Assembly (NCBI RefSeq): GCF_014205155.1
Contig: NZ_JACHMX010000001.1
Location: 9,161,931-9,225,930 of the forward strand
From: Amycolatopsis umgeniensis
Lineage (GTDB): Bacteria; Actinomycetota; Actinomycetes; Mycobacteriales; Pseudonocardiaceae
Direction: 5' to 3'
DNA: 64,000 nucleotides
Part shown: piece by piece, positions 50,734-59,423 of the stretch
How positions within the stretch are numbered: position 1 is the first letter of the stretch
Layout: each line of letters begins with the position of its first letter
Program-made: the position numbers and the translations under genes
Notes under the pieces: generated by a model
Told to the model about the DNA's origin: nothing
The model's database searches: none
Seen by the model: the letters and a program-made list of their open reading frames with translations, nothing else

Positions 50734-52191
50734 ATGGGGAAGACGTGGTCCATCGCGCTCGCGATCGGCCTCCTGGGGACAGGGGTGCTCGCAGGGGTGC
50801 CGGCGGGCGCTTCACCAGGCGGGGTGCGGTGGGGGCCTTGTCCGGCCGACGCCGCCGCCCCGGGCCTGGAGTGCTCGACGATCAAGGTCCCGCTGGACCA
50901 CCGGGCACCCGAGGGACAGCAGATCGACGTCGCCATCTCCAGGTTGGCCAGCAAGAACCCCGAGAAGCGCCGCGGGATCCTGCTGACCAACCCCGGCGGG
51001 CCTTCTCCCGGGCTGAAGTTCCCGGCGGAGTTGGCCGCGGCGAAGCTGCCGCAGAGCGTGCTGGACAGCTACGACTTGATCGGCTTCGACCCGCGCGGCT
51101 TCGGGCACAGCACTCCGGTGACCTGCGACCTGACACCGGAGCAGCAAGCGGTCGGCAACGTCCCGCCTTACGCGCGCAATGCCGCCGACGTGGCGAAGCG
51201 GGCAGAGCAGTCGAAGGCCATCGCACAGCAGTGCGCCACCTCGAAGACTTCGTGGCTGCTGCCACACATCAGCACGGCCGACACCGCGCGCGACATGGAC
51301 CGGATCCGTGCCGCACTCGGCGAGGAGAAGACTTCGTTCGCCGGCTACTCGTGGGGTACCTACCTCGGCGCGGTGTACACGACACTGTTCCCGCAGCGCG
51401 GCGACAGGATCATCCTCGACAGCAACGTCCACCCGACCGGCTGGGACTACGCCAACGACCGGCTTTACGCCCAGGGCTTCGACGACCGCTTCCCGGACTT
51501 CGCGAAGTTCGCGGCCGCTCAAGACGGCACCTACCACTTGGGCTCCACGCCCGAAAAGATCACCGCCAAGTACTTCGAACTCGCCGGGCGGCTGGACAGG
51601 AAACCCGAGCAGGACGTCGATGGCGCGACCTTCCGGATGCTCACCTACGGATTCCTCTTCAGCAACGCGGGCATGCCGCTGGTGGCCAAGATCTGGCAGG
51701 CGATCGACACCGGCCAGCCGCTCCCGCCCATCGGTTCCGGCGAAGGCACCGTGTCCAATGTGGACAATATGATCTCCGGACGCTACTACACGATCTGCGC
51801 CGACTCGCGCTGGCCGCGGTCGGTGGCCACCTACCAGGCCACCGTCGCGCTCGACAGGCTCCGCCACCCGATGTTCGGCGCCGCCGGGGCCAACGTCCAG
51901 CCCTGCGCGTTCTGGCAGTCGCCCGCCGCACCTCCGGTGCGCGTCGGAGACCAGGGCCCGTCGAACGTGCTCATGCTGCAGAACGAGCGCGACCCGGCGA
52001 CACCACTGGCCGGTGCGAAACGTCTGCGGCAGGCGTTCGGTGATCGGGCCCGTATGGTCACCGTCGACGCGGGCGGGCACGGCGTCTACCCGTACGTCGG
52101 GAACCACTGCGCCGACACCGCGGCGACCGCGTTCTTGACCACGGGTCAGCGCCCGGAGCGCGACCTCGCGTGCGCGGCCGAACCCCGTTGA
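50734..52191 (+). CDS. secreted tripeptidyl aminopeptidase-like alpha/beta hydrolase (S33)
   Basis: Exported peptidase of 485 aa related to Streptomyces tripeptidyl aminopeptidases. The signal peptide spans residues 1-26 (GKTWSIALAIGLLGTGVLAG, end AGA). Mature start VRWGPCPAD and DHRAPEGQQIDVAISRL are typical of the family; nucleophile Ser206 in GYSWGT; Asp in LQNERDPATPL and His in DAGGHGVYP complete the triad in the C-terminal TAP-like part. Several cysteines suggest disulphides. ATG 50734 follows GGAGGAGG. It likely releases N-terminal tripeptides or related short peptides outside the cell; single gene. Confidence 0.9.
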   Translation: MGKTWSIALAIGLLGTGVLAGVPAGASPGGVRWGPCPADAAAPGLECSTIKVPLDHRAPEGQQIDVAISRLASKNPEKRRGILLTNPGGPSPGLKFPAELAAAKLPQSVLDSYDLIGFDPRGFGHSTPVTCDLTPEQQAVGNVPPYARNAADVAKRAEQSKAIAQQCATSKTSWLLPHISTADTARDMDRIRAALGEEKTSFAGYSWGTYLGAVYTTLFPQRGDRIILDSNVHPTGWDYANDRLYAQGFDDRFPDFAKFAAAQDGTYHLGSTPEKITAKYFELAGRLDRKPEQDVDGATFRMLTYGFLFSNAGMPLVAKIWQAIDTGQPLPPIGSGEGTVSNVDNMISGRYYTICADSRWPRSVATYQATVALDRLRHPMFGAAGANVQPCAFWQSPAAPPVRVGDQGPSNVLMLQNERDPATPLAGAKRLRQAFGDRARMVTVDAGGHGVYPYVGNHCADTAATAFLTTGQRPERDLACAAEPR

Positions 52192-52253
52192 GAGCCGGGT
52201 GACGCCAGGCATGATGATCACCTCGACGGACAAGGCTGCAGGAAGGACGACCC

Positions 52254-53423
52254 GTGCTCTCGACCATCACCCCGCGGCCGGTCCGTGGTCTGGTGATCGC
52301 CGAGGTCGTGATCTTGGCCGGGCTGAATCTCGAACAGCTCGTGCGACGCATCATTCTGCATGGCCCCACCACCGCGGGTGAGCTCTTCTACTTCGTGGTG
52401 GGCGTGATGATCGCCGTGCCCGCGCTGCTGCGCCGCCGCTTCCCGGAGCGGACCGCGACGCTGGCAGGTGCGGGGATCGCGCTCTCGCTGATCTGCAGCG
52501 CGGCGGGCTTCCTCGGGAAACCCGCCGCGCAGATCGATGGTGATCCCGAGATCCTGGCGTTGATGCTGCTGACCGGGGCGGCCTGCCATCGGCTGCCCCG
52601 GTCACTCGCCGGAGTGCTCGCGGTCCTCAGCGGCCTGGCGATGGCGGCCGCCCCTGTCCTGCGGTACGGAGACTCCTCCGCCGTGCTGACGGTCGCTGTG
52701 CTGTGGGCCTTGTTGTGGGGCGGCAGCATCATGGTCGGCCTGATCCTGCGCGACGGCGACGCCCGCCGTGAGGCCGCGCTGGTGGCCGCCCGCGAGCGGG
52801 AGCGGCTCGAGCTGGCGCGGGAGCTGCACGACCTGGTCGCCCACCACATCACCGGGGTCGTGGTGCGCACGCAAGCCGCGGGCGTGATCCTGGCCGACGG
52901 TCCCGAACATGATCTGATCAAGGAAATCGAGCACGCCGGAGCGGAAGCCCTGGGCGCGGTGCGACGGCTGGTCATGATGTTGCGCGACCCCGGGCACGCA
53001 ACTCCCGTCGTCACGGGCGACCTGGTGAAGACCGTCGAAGCCGCGGCCGGCGAGCAGGAAGGCGTCACCTTGCGACTGGCTCCCGGGCTGGCGAACCTCG
53101 CGATCGCGCCGGAAACGGTGTCGACCGTCCACCGCGTGGTGCTCGAATCGTTGACGAACGTGCGCAAGCACGCGGCGGACGCTCGCGCCATCACGGTCAC
53201 CGTCGAGCCCGCCGAGGACCGGCGGCACCTCCGGGTCGAGGTCGTCAACGACGGGCTGCGGCCGAGCCGCACGCGCCGCTCGGCGGGTGGATACGGGCTG
53301 ATCGGGATGGGCGAGCGGATCGCCGCTCTCGACGGCAGGCTGTCGGCCGGTGAACACGGCGAGCGCGGCTGGCGAGTCCTCGCCGAACTGCCCCTGCCAG
53401 GCGGAGCGGCGGTGACCCGATGA
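52254..53423 (+). CDS. two-component sensor histidine kinase (HisKA_3 / NarX type)
   Basis: Membrane sensor kinase of 389 aa. Four to six transmembrane helices in residues about 10-165 with no extracellular domain, so it may sense within the membrane. HisKA_3 box ERERLELARELHDLVAHHITGV with His192 as phosphorylation site; the ATP-binding part has VLESLTNVRKHA (N-box) and GGYGLIGMGERI (G-box). Start GTG 52254 with AGGAAGG upstream. Its stop overlaps the response regulator start by four bases, so the two are coupled and form one signalling pair. Confidence 0.92.
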   Translation: MLSTITPRPVRGLVIAEVVILAGLNLEQLVRRIILHGPTTAGELFYFVVGVMIAVPALLRRRFPERTATLAGAGIALSLICSAAGFLGKPAAQIDGDPEILALMLLTGAACHRLPRSLAGVLAVLSGLAMAAAPVLRYGDSSAVLTVAVLWALLWGGSIMVGLILRDGDARREAALVAARERERLELARELHDLVAHHITGVVVRTQAAGVILADGPEHDLIKEIEHAGAEALGAVRRLVMMLRDPGHATPVVTGDLVKTVEAAAGEQEGVTLRLAPGLANLAIAPETVSTVHRVVLESLTNVRKHAADARAITVTVEPAEDRRHLRVEVVNDGLRPSRTRRSAGGYGLIGMGERIAALDGRLSAGEHGERGWRVLAELPLPGGAAVTR

Positions 53424-54079
53424 CACTGCGTGTCCTGCTGGCCGACGACCAAGCCATGGTGCGCACGGGATTCCGGCTCATCCTGGAGCGCGTACCCGGT
53501 ATCGAGGTCGTAGGCGAAGCGGAAAACGGCGAACAGGCCGTCGCGCTGGCCCGCGATCTCCGCCCCGACGTCACCCTGATGGACATCCGGATGCCGCTGG
53601 TCGACGGCCTCACCGCCACCCGGCAACTGGCGGGCCCCGAGGTCCGGAATCCGTTGCGGGTCCTGGTCGTCACCACCTTCGACCTCGACGAACTGGTGCA
53701 CGAAGCACTGTGCTCCGGCGCCTGCGGATTCCTCCTCAAGGACGCCGGTCCCGGCCTGCTGGTGGAAGCCGTTCACGCGGCCGCGAACGGCGAAGCCCTG
53801 GTCTCGCCGTCGATCACCACCCGGCTGCTCGCCCACTTCACCGATTCCCCGATCCGGCGACGCACCCGCCGCGCCGACCCTCCCCTGAGCCAGCGTGAAC
53901 TCGACGTCACCCGAGCCATCGCACGTGGCCGGACGAACGCCGAGATCGCCACCGAGCTGACGATCTCCCTGTCGACCGTCAAGACCCACCTCGCGTCGAT
54001 CCAGCGCAAGATCGCGGCCCGCAACCGCACCGAGATCGCCGTGTGGGCTTGGGAATCGGGTTTGGTACGCCAAGTGTGA
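53420..54079 (+). CDS. NarL/LuxR-type response regulator
   Basis: 219-aa transcription factor paired with the kinase immediately upstream. Receiver domain at 1-120 with acidic pair D9-D10, phosphoacceptor Asp55 in LMDIRMP, and Thr and Lys in VTTF and LLKD. The C-terminal LuxR-type HTH (about 155-215) reads LSQRELDVTRAIARGRTNAEIATELTISLSTVKTHLASI in parts. On phosphorylation it should dimerise and bind DNA. Targets cannot be told; a promoter of its own operon or the nearby MarR/P450 unit are possibilities. Confidence 0.93.
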   Translation: MTLRVLLADDQAMVRTGFRLILERVPGIEVVGEAENGEQAVALARDLRPDVTLMDIRMPLVDGLTATRQLAGPEVRNPLRVLVVTTFDLDELVHEALCSGACGFLLKDAGPGLLVEAVHAAANGEALVSPSITTRLLAHFTDSPIRRRTRRADPPLSQRELDVTRAIARGRTNAEIATELTISLSTVKTHLASIQRKIAARNRTEIAVWAWESGLVRQV

Positions 54080-54143
54080 GGTCATGGAAACCGGCCCTAG
54101 TGCGGCGATGATTCCATGCTCGCCATTCACATCGTTTTAGATG

Positions 54144-54157
54144 TATCGTTATCGATA
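54144..54157. promoter_or_regulatory. palindrome overlapping -10 element and start codon of the MarR gene
   Basis: TATCG (54144-54148), TTAT, CGATA (54153-54157): the last base is the A of the MarR ATG. TATCGT at 54144-54149 also fits a -10 box with seven bases to that A, so transcription may start at the start codon (leaderless). A protein on the palindrome would block polymerase, which suits autorepression. Confidence 0.5.
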
Positions 54158-54675
54158 TGAAGGCCGGTGAGCTGTACCTGCTCGGCAAGCACCTGATGGA
54201 GCTCGCCTCCCAAGGCATGCGCGACGACGCGGATCCGGAGGTTCCGGAGATCTACCTCGTGCTCATTTCGGTGCTCGTCGAAGCGCCGGACATCTCGATC
54301 AGCGAGCTGACCGCGCGCACCGGTTTCGCGCAGAGTCACGTGTCCGCCGCCGTCGCGAAACTGCGGGAGCAAGGTGCCCTGCGCACGCGTCCGGATCCTG
54401 CCGACCGTCGCCGGACACTCGTCACGCCGGTCGACGGGCTGATCGCGGCGGTCGCGCAGCGCCAGCAGCGTGACGCCGAACAGGTTCTCGCCGCGGCGCT
54501 CACCGAGCTCGATCCGGACGCGGACTCGGTCGCGGATCGCGCCGCGCGTCTGGTCGAAGCCGCGGACGAGCTGTACCGGCTGCTCACCGCCCGAGCGCTC
54601 GGGGTCGGCGGGAACTCCGCACTGATGCCGCTGCATTCGCTGGCCGAAGAGGCGGCGGGCAAACCGAAAAAATAG
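54157..54675 (+). CDS. MarR family regulator (leaderless start likely)
   Basis: 172-aa winged-helix protein. DNA-binding core ISISELTARTGFAQSHVSAAVAKLREQGALRTRPDPADRRRTLVTP in parts, residues about 45-95, flanked by dimerisation helices; the first helix YLLGKHLMELASQ is normal for the family. No ribosome site precedes ATG 54157; see the palindrome entry. Ten bases separate its stop from the P450 start, so it is the first gene of a two-gene operon and probably represses it in response to the P450 substrate or a related compound. Confidence 0.87.
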   Translation: MKAGELYLLGKHLMELASQGMRDDADPEVPEIYLVLISVLVEAPDISISELTARTGFAQSHVSAAVAKLREQGALRTRPDPADRRRTLVTPVDGLIAAVAQRQQRDAEQVLAAALTELDPDADSVADRAARLVEAADELYRLLTARALGVGGNSALMPLHSLAEEAAGKPKK

Positions 54676-54685
54676 GGGGAACACC

Positions 54686-55834
54686 ATGGATTACCCGTTC
54701 ACTGGCATCGAACCGATGCGCTGTCCACCCGAATACGCTCGGCTGCAGGACGAAGAACCCGTCGTCCGCGTTCACCTCGCGACAGGCGAAGACACCTGGC
54801 TGATCACCCGCTACGACGACATCCGCGCCCTGCTGGCCGACCCGCGGTTCCGGGTGTGGATTCCCGGTACGCCCGTGACCAGCGACGGCGGCCTGCTCTT
54901 CGGCATGAACGGGCCGGCACACGCGCGGCTCAGACGCATCGCGGCCAAGGCACTCACCCCGAGGCGGGTGGAGCAACTACGCCCTCGCGTGGAAGCGCTC
55001 GCGGAGGAGCTGGTCGCGAAGCTGATCGCGCAGGGCCCGCCCGCGGACGTGCTGGACGGGTACGCGATCCCGTTCGCCCTCTCGGTCCTCAACGAACTCC
55101 TCGGTGTCCCGCCGTCGGCCCGTGACGACCTGCGGGCCTGGGCGGACGGAATGCTCGCGGTGTTCACCGCGCCGAGTTACGAGGACATGGCCGACGCCGC
55201 GCGGAATCTGGGTGGCTACCTCGCGGAACTGGTCGAGACGAAGCGCCACGCGCCCGGGGAGGACTTGCTGACCGGGTTGCTCCAAGCGCGTGACGAGAAC
55301 GGCGACGCGCTGAGTCCGGAAGAGGTCACCCAGCTCGCCTTCGCGATCCTTCTCGGCGGATACGTCCCGCCCGCGAACGCGCTGGCCCAGATCGTGCTGC
55401 GGCTGGCGGCCGAACCGGAACTCCCCCGCGATCCCGCCTCGATGCCTGCGCTGATCGAAGAACTCCTTCGCCAGGACCAAGGTTCGGCCGCCGACCAGGG
55501 GCGGGTGGCGATCGAGGACGCCGACGTCGGCGGGGTGCCGATCCGCGCGGGCGAGTTCGTCCTCGCGCCGCTGCGCGCGGGCAATCACGACGCTCGGCGG
55601 TTTCCCGAACCCGCGGCGGTCGACCCCGCCCGCTCGCAAGGACACCTCACCTTCGGCCACGGGCCGCACCACTGCCTCGGCGCGGCGTTGGCCCGGCTGC
55701 AGCTTCAGACCGGTGTCACCGCGTTGTTGGCCGCCGCTCCACGGCTGCGCCTCGCGGTGCCTTTCCCGGAACTCGTCTGGCGGCGGATGTTCCTGACCCT
55801 CCAAGGCCCGGTCGCGGTGCCGATCGACTGGTGA
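54686..55834 (+). CDS. cytochrome P450
   Basis: 382-aa soluble haem monooxygenase of the bacterial class. Haem-binding loop FGHGPHHCLG with thiolate Cys330; K-helix E259-L-L-R262; perf region VGGVPIRAGEFVLAPLRAGNHDARRFPEP in parts. At the I-helix the usual A/G-G-x-D/E-T-T oxygen-activating motif is replaced by GGYVPPA (224-230), so both the acid and the Thr are missing; see findings. GGGGGAA precedes ATG 54686. No ferredoxin or reductase is encoded next to it. Co-transcribed with the MarR gene. It may act on a specific metabolite by a less common mechanism, or be non-oxidative. Confidence 0.9.
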   Translation: MDYPFTGIEPMRCPPEYARLQDEEPVVRVHLATGEDTWLITRYDDIRALLADPRFRVWIPGTPVTSDGGLLFGMNGPAHARLRRIAAKALTPRRVEQLRPRVEALAEELVAKLIAQGPPADVLDGYAIPFALSVLNELLGVPPSARDDLRAWADGMLAVFTAPSYEDMADAARNLGGYLAELVETKRHAPGEDLLTGLLQARDENGDALSPEEVTQLAFAILLGGYVPPANALAQIVLRLAAEPELPRDPASMPALIEELLRQDQGSAADQGRVAIEDADVGGVPIRAGEFVLAPLRAGNHDARRFPEPAAVDPARSQGHLTFGHGPHHCLGAALARLQLQTGVTALLAAAPRLRLAVPFPELVWRRMFLTLQGPVAVPIDW

Positions 55835-55859
55835 CCGTTCCGGTCGACCGGCCCGGAGA

Positions 55860-56633
55860 TCACCGCCCGACCTCCCAGATCGACACGTGTTTGGTGCTCT
55901 CTGCCGTAAAGCTGGAGCGGTCCCAGTCCGCCCAACGGTGTTTCAAGCGCATTCCGGCGATCCGCGCCATGAGGTCCATCTCCGCGGGCCACGCATACCG
56001 GAAGGGAATACGGTGGAACCGCCCCTTTCCTTCCGGTGACACGGTGATGTGGTTCGACGTGAACTCCTGCGTGACGACGTCGTACTGGTCGAACCCGACG
56101 TAGCCACCGCCGTCGGCACCCGGCGCCATCGCGAACGGGACGACGTCCTGCCCCGGCGGCAGACGGCGCAGGCCCGGCAGCCCCACCTCGACGAGGAACA
56201 ACCCGCCCGGCCGCAGATGAGCGGCGGCGTTGCGGAAGACGTCGACCTGCCCGTCCTGCGTGGTCACGTTGCCGATCGTGTTGAACACCAGGTAGACCAA
56301 CGAGAATCGGCCCGGCACGCGCGTCTTCGTCATATCGCCGATCGTGACCTCGACCGCGTCACCACCCGGTTTGCCCGCGAGCCGCCTCGTCATCGCCCGG
56401 CTCAGTTCGATGCCGCTCACCGGCACGCCTCGAGCGGCCAGCGGCACGGCGATCCGACCGGTCCCGACGGCGAACTCGAGGACCGGGCCGTCGGCCAGGT
56501 CCTCGAGGACATCCACAGCGGGCGTCACCACCTCGGGCGCGTTCGCGCCGCCTGGGGCGTCGTAGCCCGAGGCCACGCTTTCGGGGAACCAGCCGTCTGC
56601 GGGGTCGTCTCCCGCATTCGCTTCGCCGATCAT
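55860..56633 (-). CDS. class I SAM-dependent methyltransferase
   Basis: 257 aa. Rossmann-type methyltransferase: motif I VLEFAVGTGRIAVPLAARG at about 50-68, acidic GIELS, motif IV FSLVYLVFNTIGNVTTQDGQ in part, and GGLFLVEVGLP. The C-terminal part with GFDQYDVVTQEFTSNHI and a Trp-rich WADWDRSSFTAESTKHVSIWEV is usual for small-molecule methyltransferases of actinomycetes. ATG 56633. It ends 25 bases from the convergent P450 gene; no shared pathway is proven. Confidence 0.88.
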   Translation of the reverse strand: MIGEANAGDDPADGWFPESVASGYDAPGGANAPEVVTPAVDVLEDLADGPVLEFAVGTGRIAVPLAARGVPVSGIELSRAMTRRLAGKPGGDAVEVTIGDMTKTRVPGRFSLVYLVFNTIGNVTTQDGQVDVFRNAAAHLRPGGLFLVEVGLPGLRRLPPGQDVVPFAMAPGADGGGYVGFDQYDVVTQEFTSNHITVSPEGKGRFHRIPFRYAWPAEMDLMARIAGMRLKHRWADWDRSSFTAESTKHVSIWEVGR

Positions 56634-56687
56634 GGTCGCCGACGTTACGCCCGCGACCCTGCGCTCCTCACTCCATTTTCCGCCCGG

Positions 56688-58319
56688 TCACCGGCGTCCG
56701 GTGAACGGAGTCAGCGGATCCCACAGCTTTTCGCAGCGATGCTGCCGAGGGATCTCCGTGGTGAGCTGGCTGTCTCCCGCGGCGTTGAGCGACATGATGA
56801 CGGGATTGTCTTCGGTGTAAGGCTCCCACCGTGGCGTACCGTCCACCGTCGGATCACCGGTACGGGCGAATCCCGTCCATTGAGCGACGAGCTGGTCGGA
56901 CAGGACCTGCTGATTGGCGTTGAGCTTGACGCCGTCCGGTAAGAGCAGCAGCCATTCGGCGATGTGGTAGGCGCCGTTGGGTTTGGTGGGGTCAAGGAAG
57001 AATTGCGGTGGTACGTCCGTGTCGTCCATCTGGTAGGCGTAGACCGGGATGTGCCGCGCCAGCCGTTCGTTGTTGAGCGCGGACGGGCAGACCGAATTGG
57101 AATCGGCCACGATCGTCCGGAAGGCCAGGAACGGTGCCGGAGCGGGGAACCGCACCAGCGGATACGTCCGGCGCACCGCGTTCGCGTGCTCGCCGTACTG
57201 CTGGTTCACCAGCCGGTTGTAGTCGGCCGGGGTCGAGGCGGAAGGCAGCTGGGTCTCGTCGCGCGCCACGCCGTGCATCAGTGACACGTCGTTGACGCGT
57301 CCGGTGGCGAAGGCCTCTCCCGGCGACATCGGCAAGGTCGTTCCGTTCACGATCGGCGCGATGGTCCCGCTGTCGGGTTCCCTCCCGTGACCGGCTTGTT
57401 TGAGCAGGGCCGCCGCCGATGCCCCGCGCAGACAGGCGGCGGCTTCGGCCGCGACACCGCAGCCCACGGCGGCCGCGAATCGCGCTCCGGCGCGCTGGGC
57501 CTGTTTCTCAGTGGGCAGCTTCGCCTTGCAATCCTGCGCCTGCCACACGGTGTCCACGCCGAGCAGCGAGTTGTACTCCCCGCTTTCGCTGATACCGCGC
57601 TGGAACAAGCCTGCCGAAGACGGTGAGACGGTGTGAGCGCAGACGCTCGAGCCGCCGGCCGAAGCACCGTAGATCGTGACGTTGTGCGGGTCACCGCCGA
57701 ACCGCGCGATATTGCGCTGCACCCAGCGCAACGCGGCCTGCTGATCCTGCAACCCGTAGTTGCCGGCATGCTCGCCGAACGCCTCGTGCGCCAGGAAACC
57801 GAAGATCCCGAGCCGGTAGTTGACCTCGACGCTGATCACGTTGCCCGCCGTCACCAGACGGCTCGCGTCCTGCGGTTTCCACAGCAGGAAGCCGCCGCCG
57901 TGGATCTGCACCATCACCGCGAACGGCCCGGGTCCCGCTTTGGCGGGCACGCGGACGGTCAGGTTCAGGCAGTCCTCGTCCTCCGAGCCGGGCCCGGCGC
58001 CGGCAGGTTGCGCGCACTGGTTGCCCTCCGCGGTCGCGGCGAACGGTTCGGTCCACGGCGCAGACCGCCTCGGCGGCTTCCAGCGCAGACCTCCGACTGG
58101 CGGTGCGGCATAGCGAATCCCTTGCCACGACCTGACATCGGCTCCGGCGACGCCGCACACCGGGCCGTCGTCGGTCACCACCGTGGTGCCCGGCGAGCAG
58201 GCGGGCGCGGGTGGCTCCACCCTGACCAGATCGCTGGCCAGGGAAGCCGAACCGGCCAGCGACATCACCATCATCACGACGGCCACCACGGCGGTGGCCA
58301 CCTTCCGGTCGAGTCTCAT
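56688..58319 (-). CDS. secreted type-B carboxylesterase
   Basis: Exported esterase of 543 aa. The signal peptide lies in the first 30 residues (RLDRKVATAVVAVVMMVMSLAG, ending ASA or ASL). Family signatures: WQGIRYAAPPVGGLRWKPP, oxyanion HGGGF, EDEDCLNLTV with its disulphide Cys, nucleophile in GASAGGSS, and a C-terminal triad His in the PNGAYHIAEWLL region. ATG 58319 follows GGAGGAGG. Hydrolyses carboxylic esters outside the cell. The methyltransferase gene follows on the same strand 54 bases away; co-transcription is possible. Confidence 0.92.
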   Translation of the reverse strand: MRLDRKVATAVVAVVMMVMSLAGSASLASDLVRVEPPAPACSPGTTVVTDDGPVCGVAGADVRSWQGIRYAAPPVGGLRWKPPRRSAPWTEPFAATAEGNQCAQPAGAGPGSEDEDCLNLTVRVPAKAGPGPFAVMVQIHGGGFLLWKPQDASRLVTAGNVISVEVNYRLGIFGFLAHEAFGEHAGNYGLQDQQAALRWVQRNIARFGGDPHNVTIYGASAGGSSVCAHTVSPSSAGLFQRGISESGEYNSLLGVDTVWQAQDCKAKLPTEKQAQRAGARFAAAVGCGVAAEAAACLRGASAAALLKQAGHGREPDSGTIAPIVNGTTLPMSPGEAFATGRVNDVSLMHGVARDETQLPSASTPADYNRLVNQQYGEHANAVRRTYPLVRFPAPAPFLAFRTIVADSNSVCPSALNNERLARHIPVYAYQMDDTDVPPQFFLDPTKPNGAYHIAEWLLLLPDGVKLNANQQVLSDQLVAQWTGFARTGDPTVDGTPRWEPYTEDNPVIMSLNAAGDSQLTTEIPRQHRCEKLWDPLTPFTGRR

Positions 58320-58570
58320 CCGTCCTCCTCCACTCCCGTCCGGACGACGAGGCCGAACGGAAGATTCGCGAAACAACGAGTGATATCCACGTACCGAACC
58401 GCCGGTTCGGGCACGACGACGACAGCGCCCATCTCCCGGTCTTCACCACGGGAACGACGTGACCCGCTCGTCCCCGTCGATCTCCAGTCTGGCCATCGCC
58501 CCGGAAGGCACAACCTCCGTTCGGTCGCGCCGAAATGGTGAAACTCCCGGTGAAAATGGTCCTTTACCGG

Positions 58571-59160
58571 TCAGCAGGTTTTGCGGACGTAGCCGGAAGC
58601 GTCCTCGGGGACGACGTCACGGTCGCGGCGGACGATGCCGAGCGAAGCACCCCAGCGGTCGCAGGCGTTGGCGAGACCGGTGTCGGTGTACTCGACGACG
58701 ATCACATCGTCGCCGAACGCCGAAACGTACTCGTCGCAGTTGTCCTGCTCTCCGCACTCTTCGGCGACAGCGAAGTCGAGGCCGTTGACTTGCCGGTTCC
58801 GGGCCAGTTCCGAGGTGTTCTTCTACCCGATAGCGAGGCCCTTTTCGTGGGCATGCGCGGAAAGCAGGCGAATGTGGGCTTGAGCGTCCTCAGTGGACAG
58901 TAGTCCTTCGGAGCGGGTGAAGCTGTCGTAGTTGTCCGGCTCGATCGCCTGGTAGCCCTTGGCCGCGCACTCGTCGGTCCACGCGTTCGCCTTCGCCGCC
59001 ACGCCCGCGTTTGTCCGCCGTCCGCAGGTCGAGAAGGGCTTCGTTCCAATCCTCGTCCATGACGACGTCGCCGTTCGCGTCGCGGAGGAGGAGTTCGCCC
59101 CACTCCCCCTCCGCACCGGGCTGAGCCTGGAACGCGTCAGCGACCCTGGTGACCTTCGTG
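58571..59160 (-). pseudogene. decayed GH114-like (endo alpha-1,4-polygalactosaminidase) gene
   Basis: Minus-strand remnant with clear glycoside hydrolase 114/TM1410-like sequence spread over two frames. The first part reads FQAQPGAEGEWGELLLRDANGD and MDEDWNEALLDLRTADKR; about 59010 the frame shifts and continues with AWTDECAAKGYQAIEPDNYDS, FTRSEGLLSTEDAQAHIRLL and AHAHEKGLAIG; a TAG at 58823-58825 then interrupts where the family has IAQKNT, after which KNTSELARN, DFAVAEECGEQDNCDEY, IVRRDRDVVP and YVRKTC run to the TGA at 58571. The N-terminal part with signal peptide and first strands is missing. Frameshift, nonsense codon and truncation together mean it is dead. Confidence 0.85.
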
Positions 59161-59367
59161 TTCCCGGCGGACCCGGGCTTCCCGGCGACGCAGGTCAGCC
59201 CGTTCCGACCAGCTGTCGACCAGGTCGTAACCCGCGATGCTGAGCCCGATCAGCCCCACGATGCCGATGATCACCGCGGCGGGGATCAGGTCCAGCACCG
59301 AGCACAGCACGGCGACGGCCAGCAAGACCGCGCCGATACCGAGATTCCACTTGCCGAAGCCGCTCAA
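59137..59367 (-). CDS. small membrane protein, 76 aa
   Basis: Two transmembrane helices (WNLGIGAVLLAVAVLCSVLDL and AAVIIGIVGLIGLSIAGYDLV, in part) followed by a charged tail SWSERADLRRREARVRREHEG. It resembles many small actinobacterial membrane proteins without assigned function. ATG 59367. The end overlaps the edge of the GH114 remnant, which suggests the deletion that removed the remnant's N-terminus joined it here. No partner is evident. Confidence 0.65.
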   Translation of the reverse strand: MSGFGKWNLGIGAVLLAVAVLCSVLDLIPAAVIIGIVGLIGLSIAGYDLVDSWSERADLRRREARVRREHEGHQGR

Positions 59368-59423
59368 GCCGCCACCTTCTCCCCACCTGCCAGTGCCGAT
59401 GGAGGAAATCTAGACCGGCGGCC

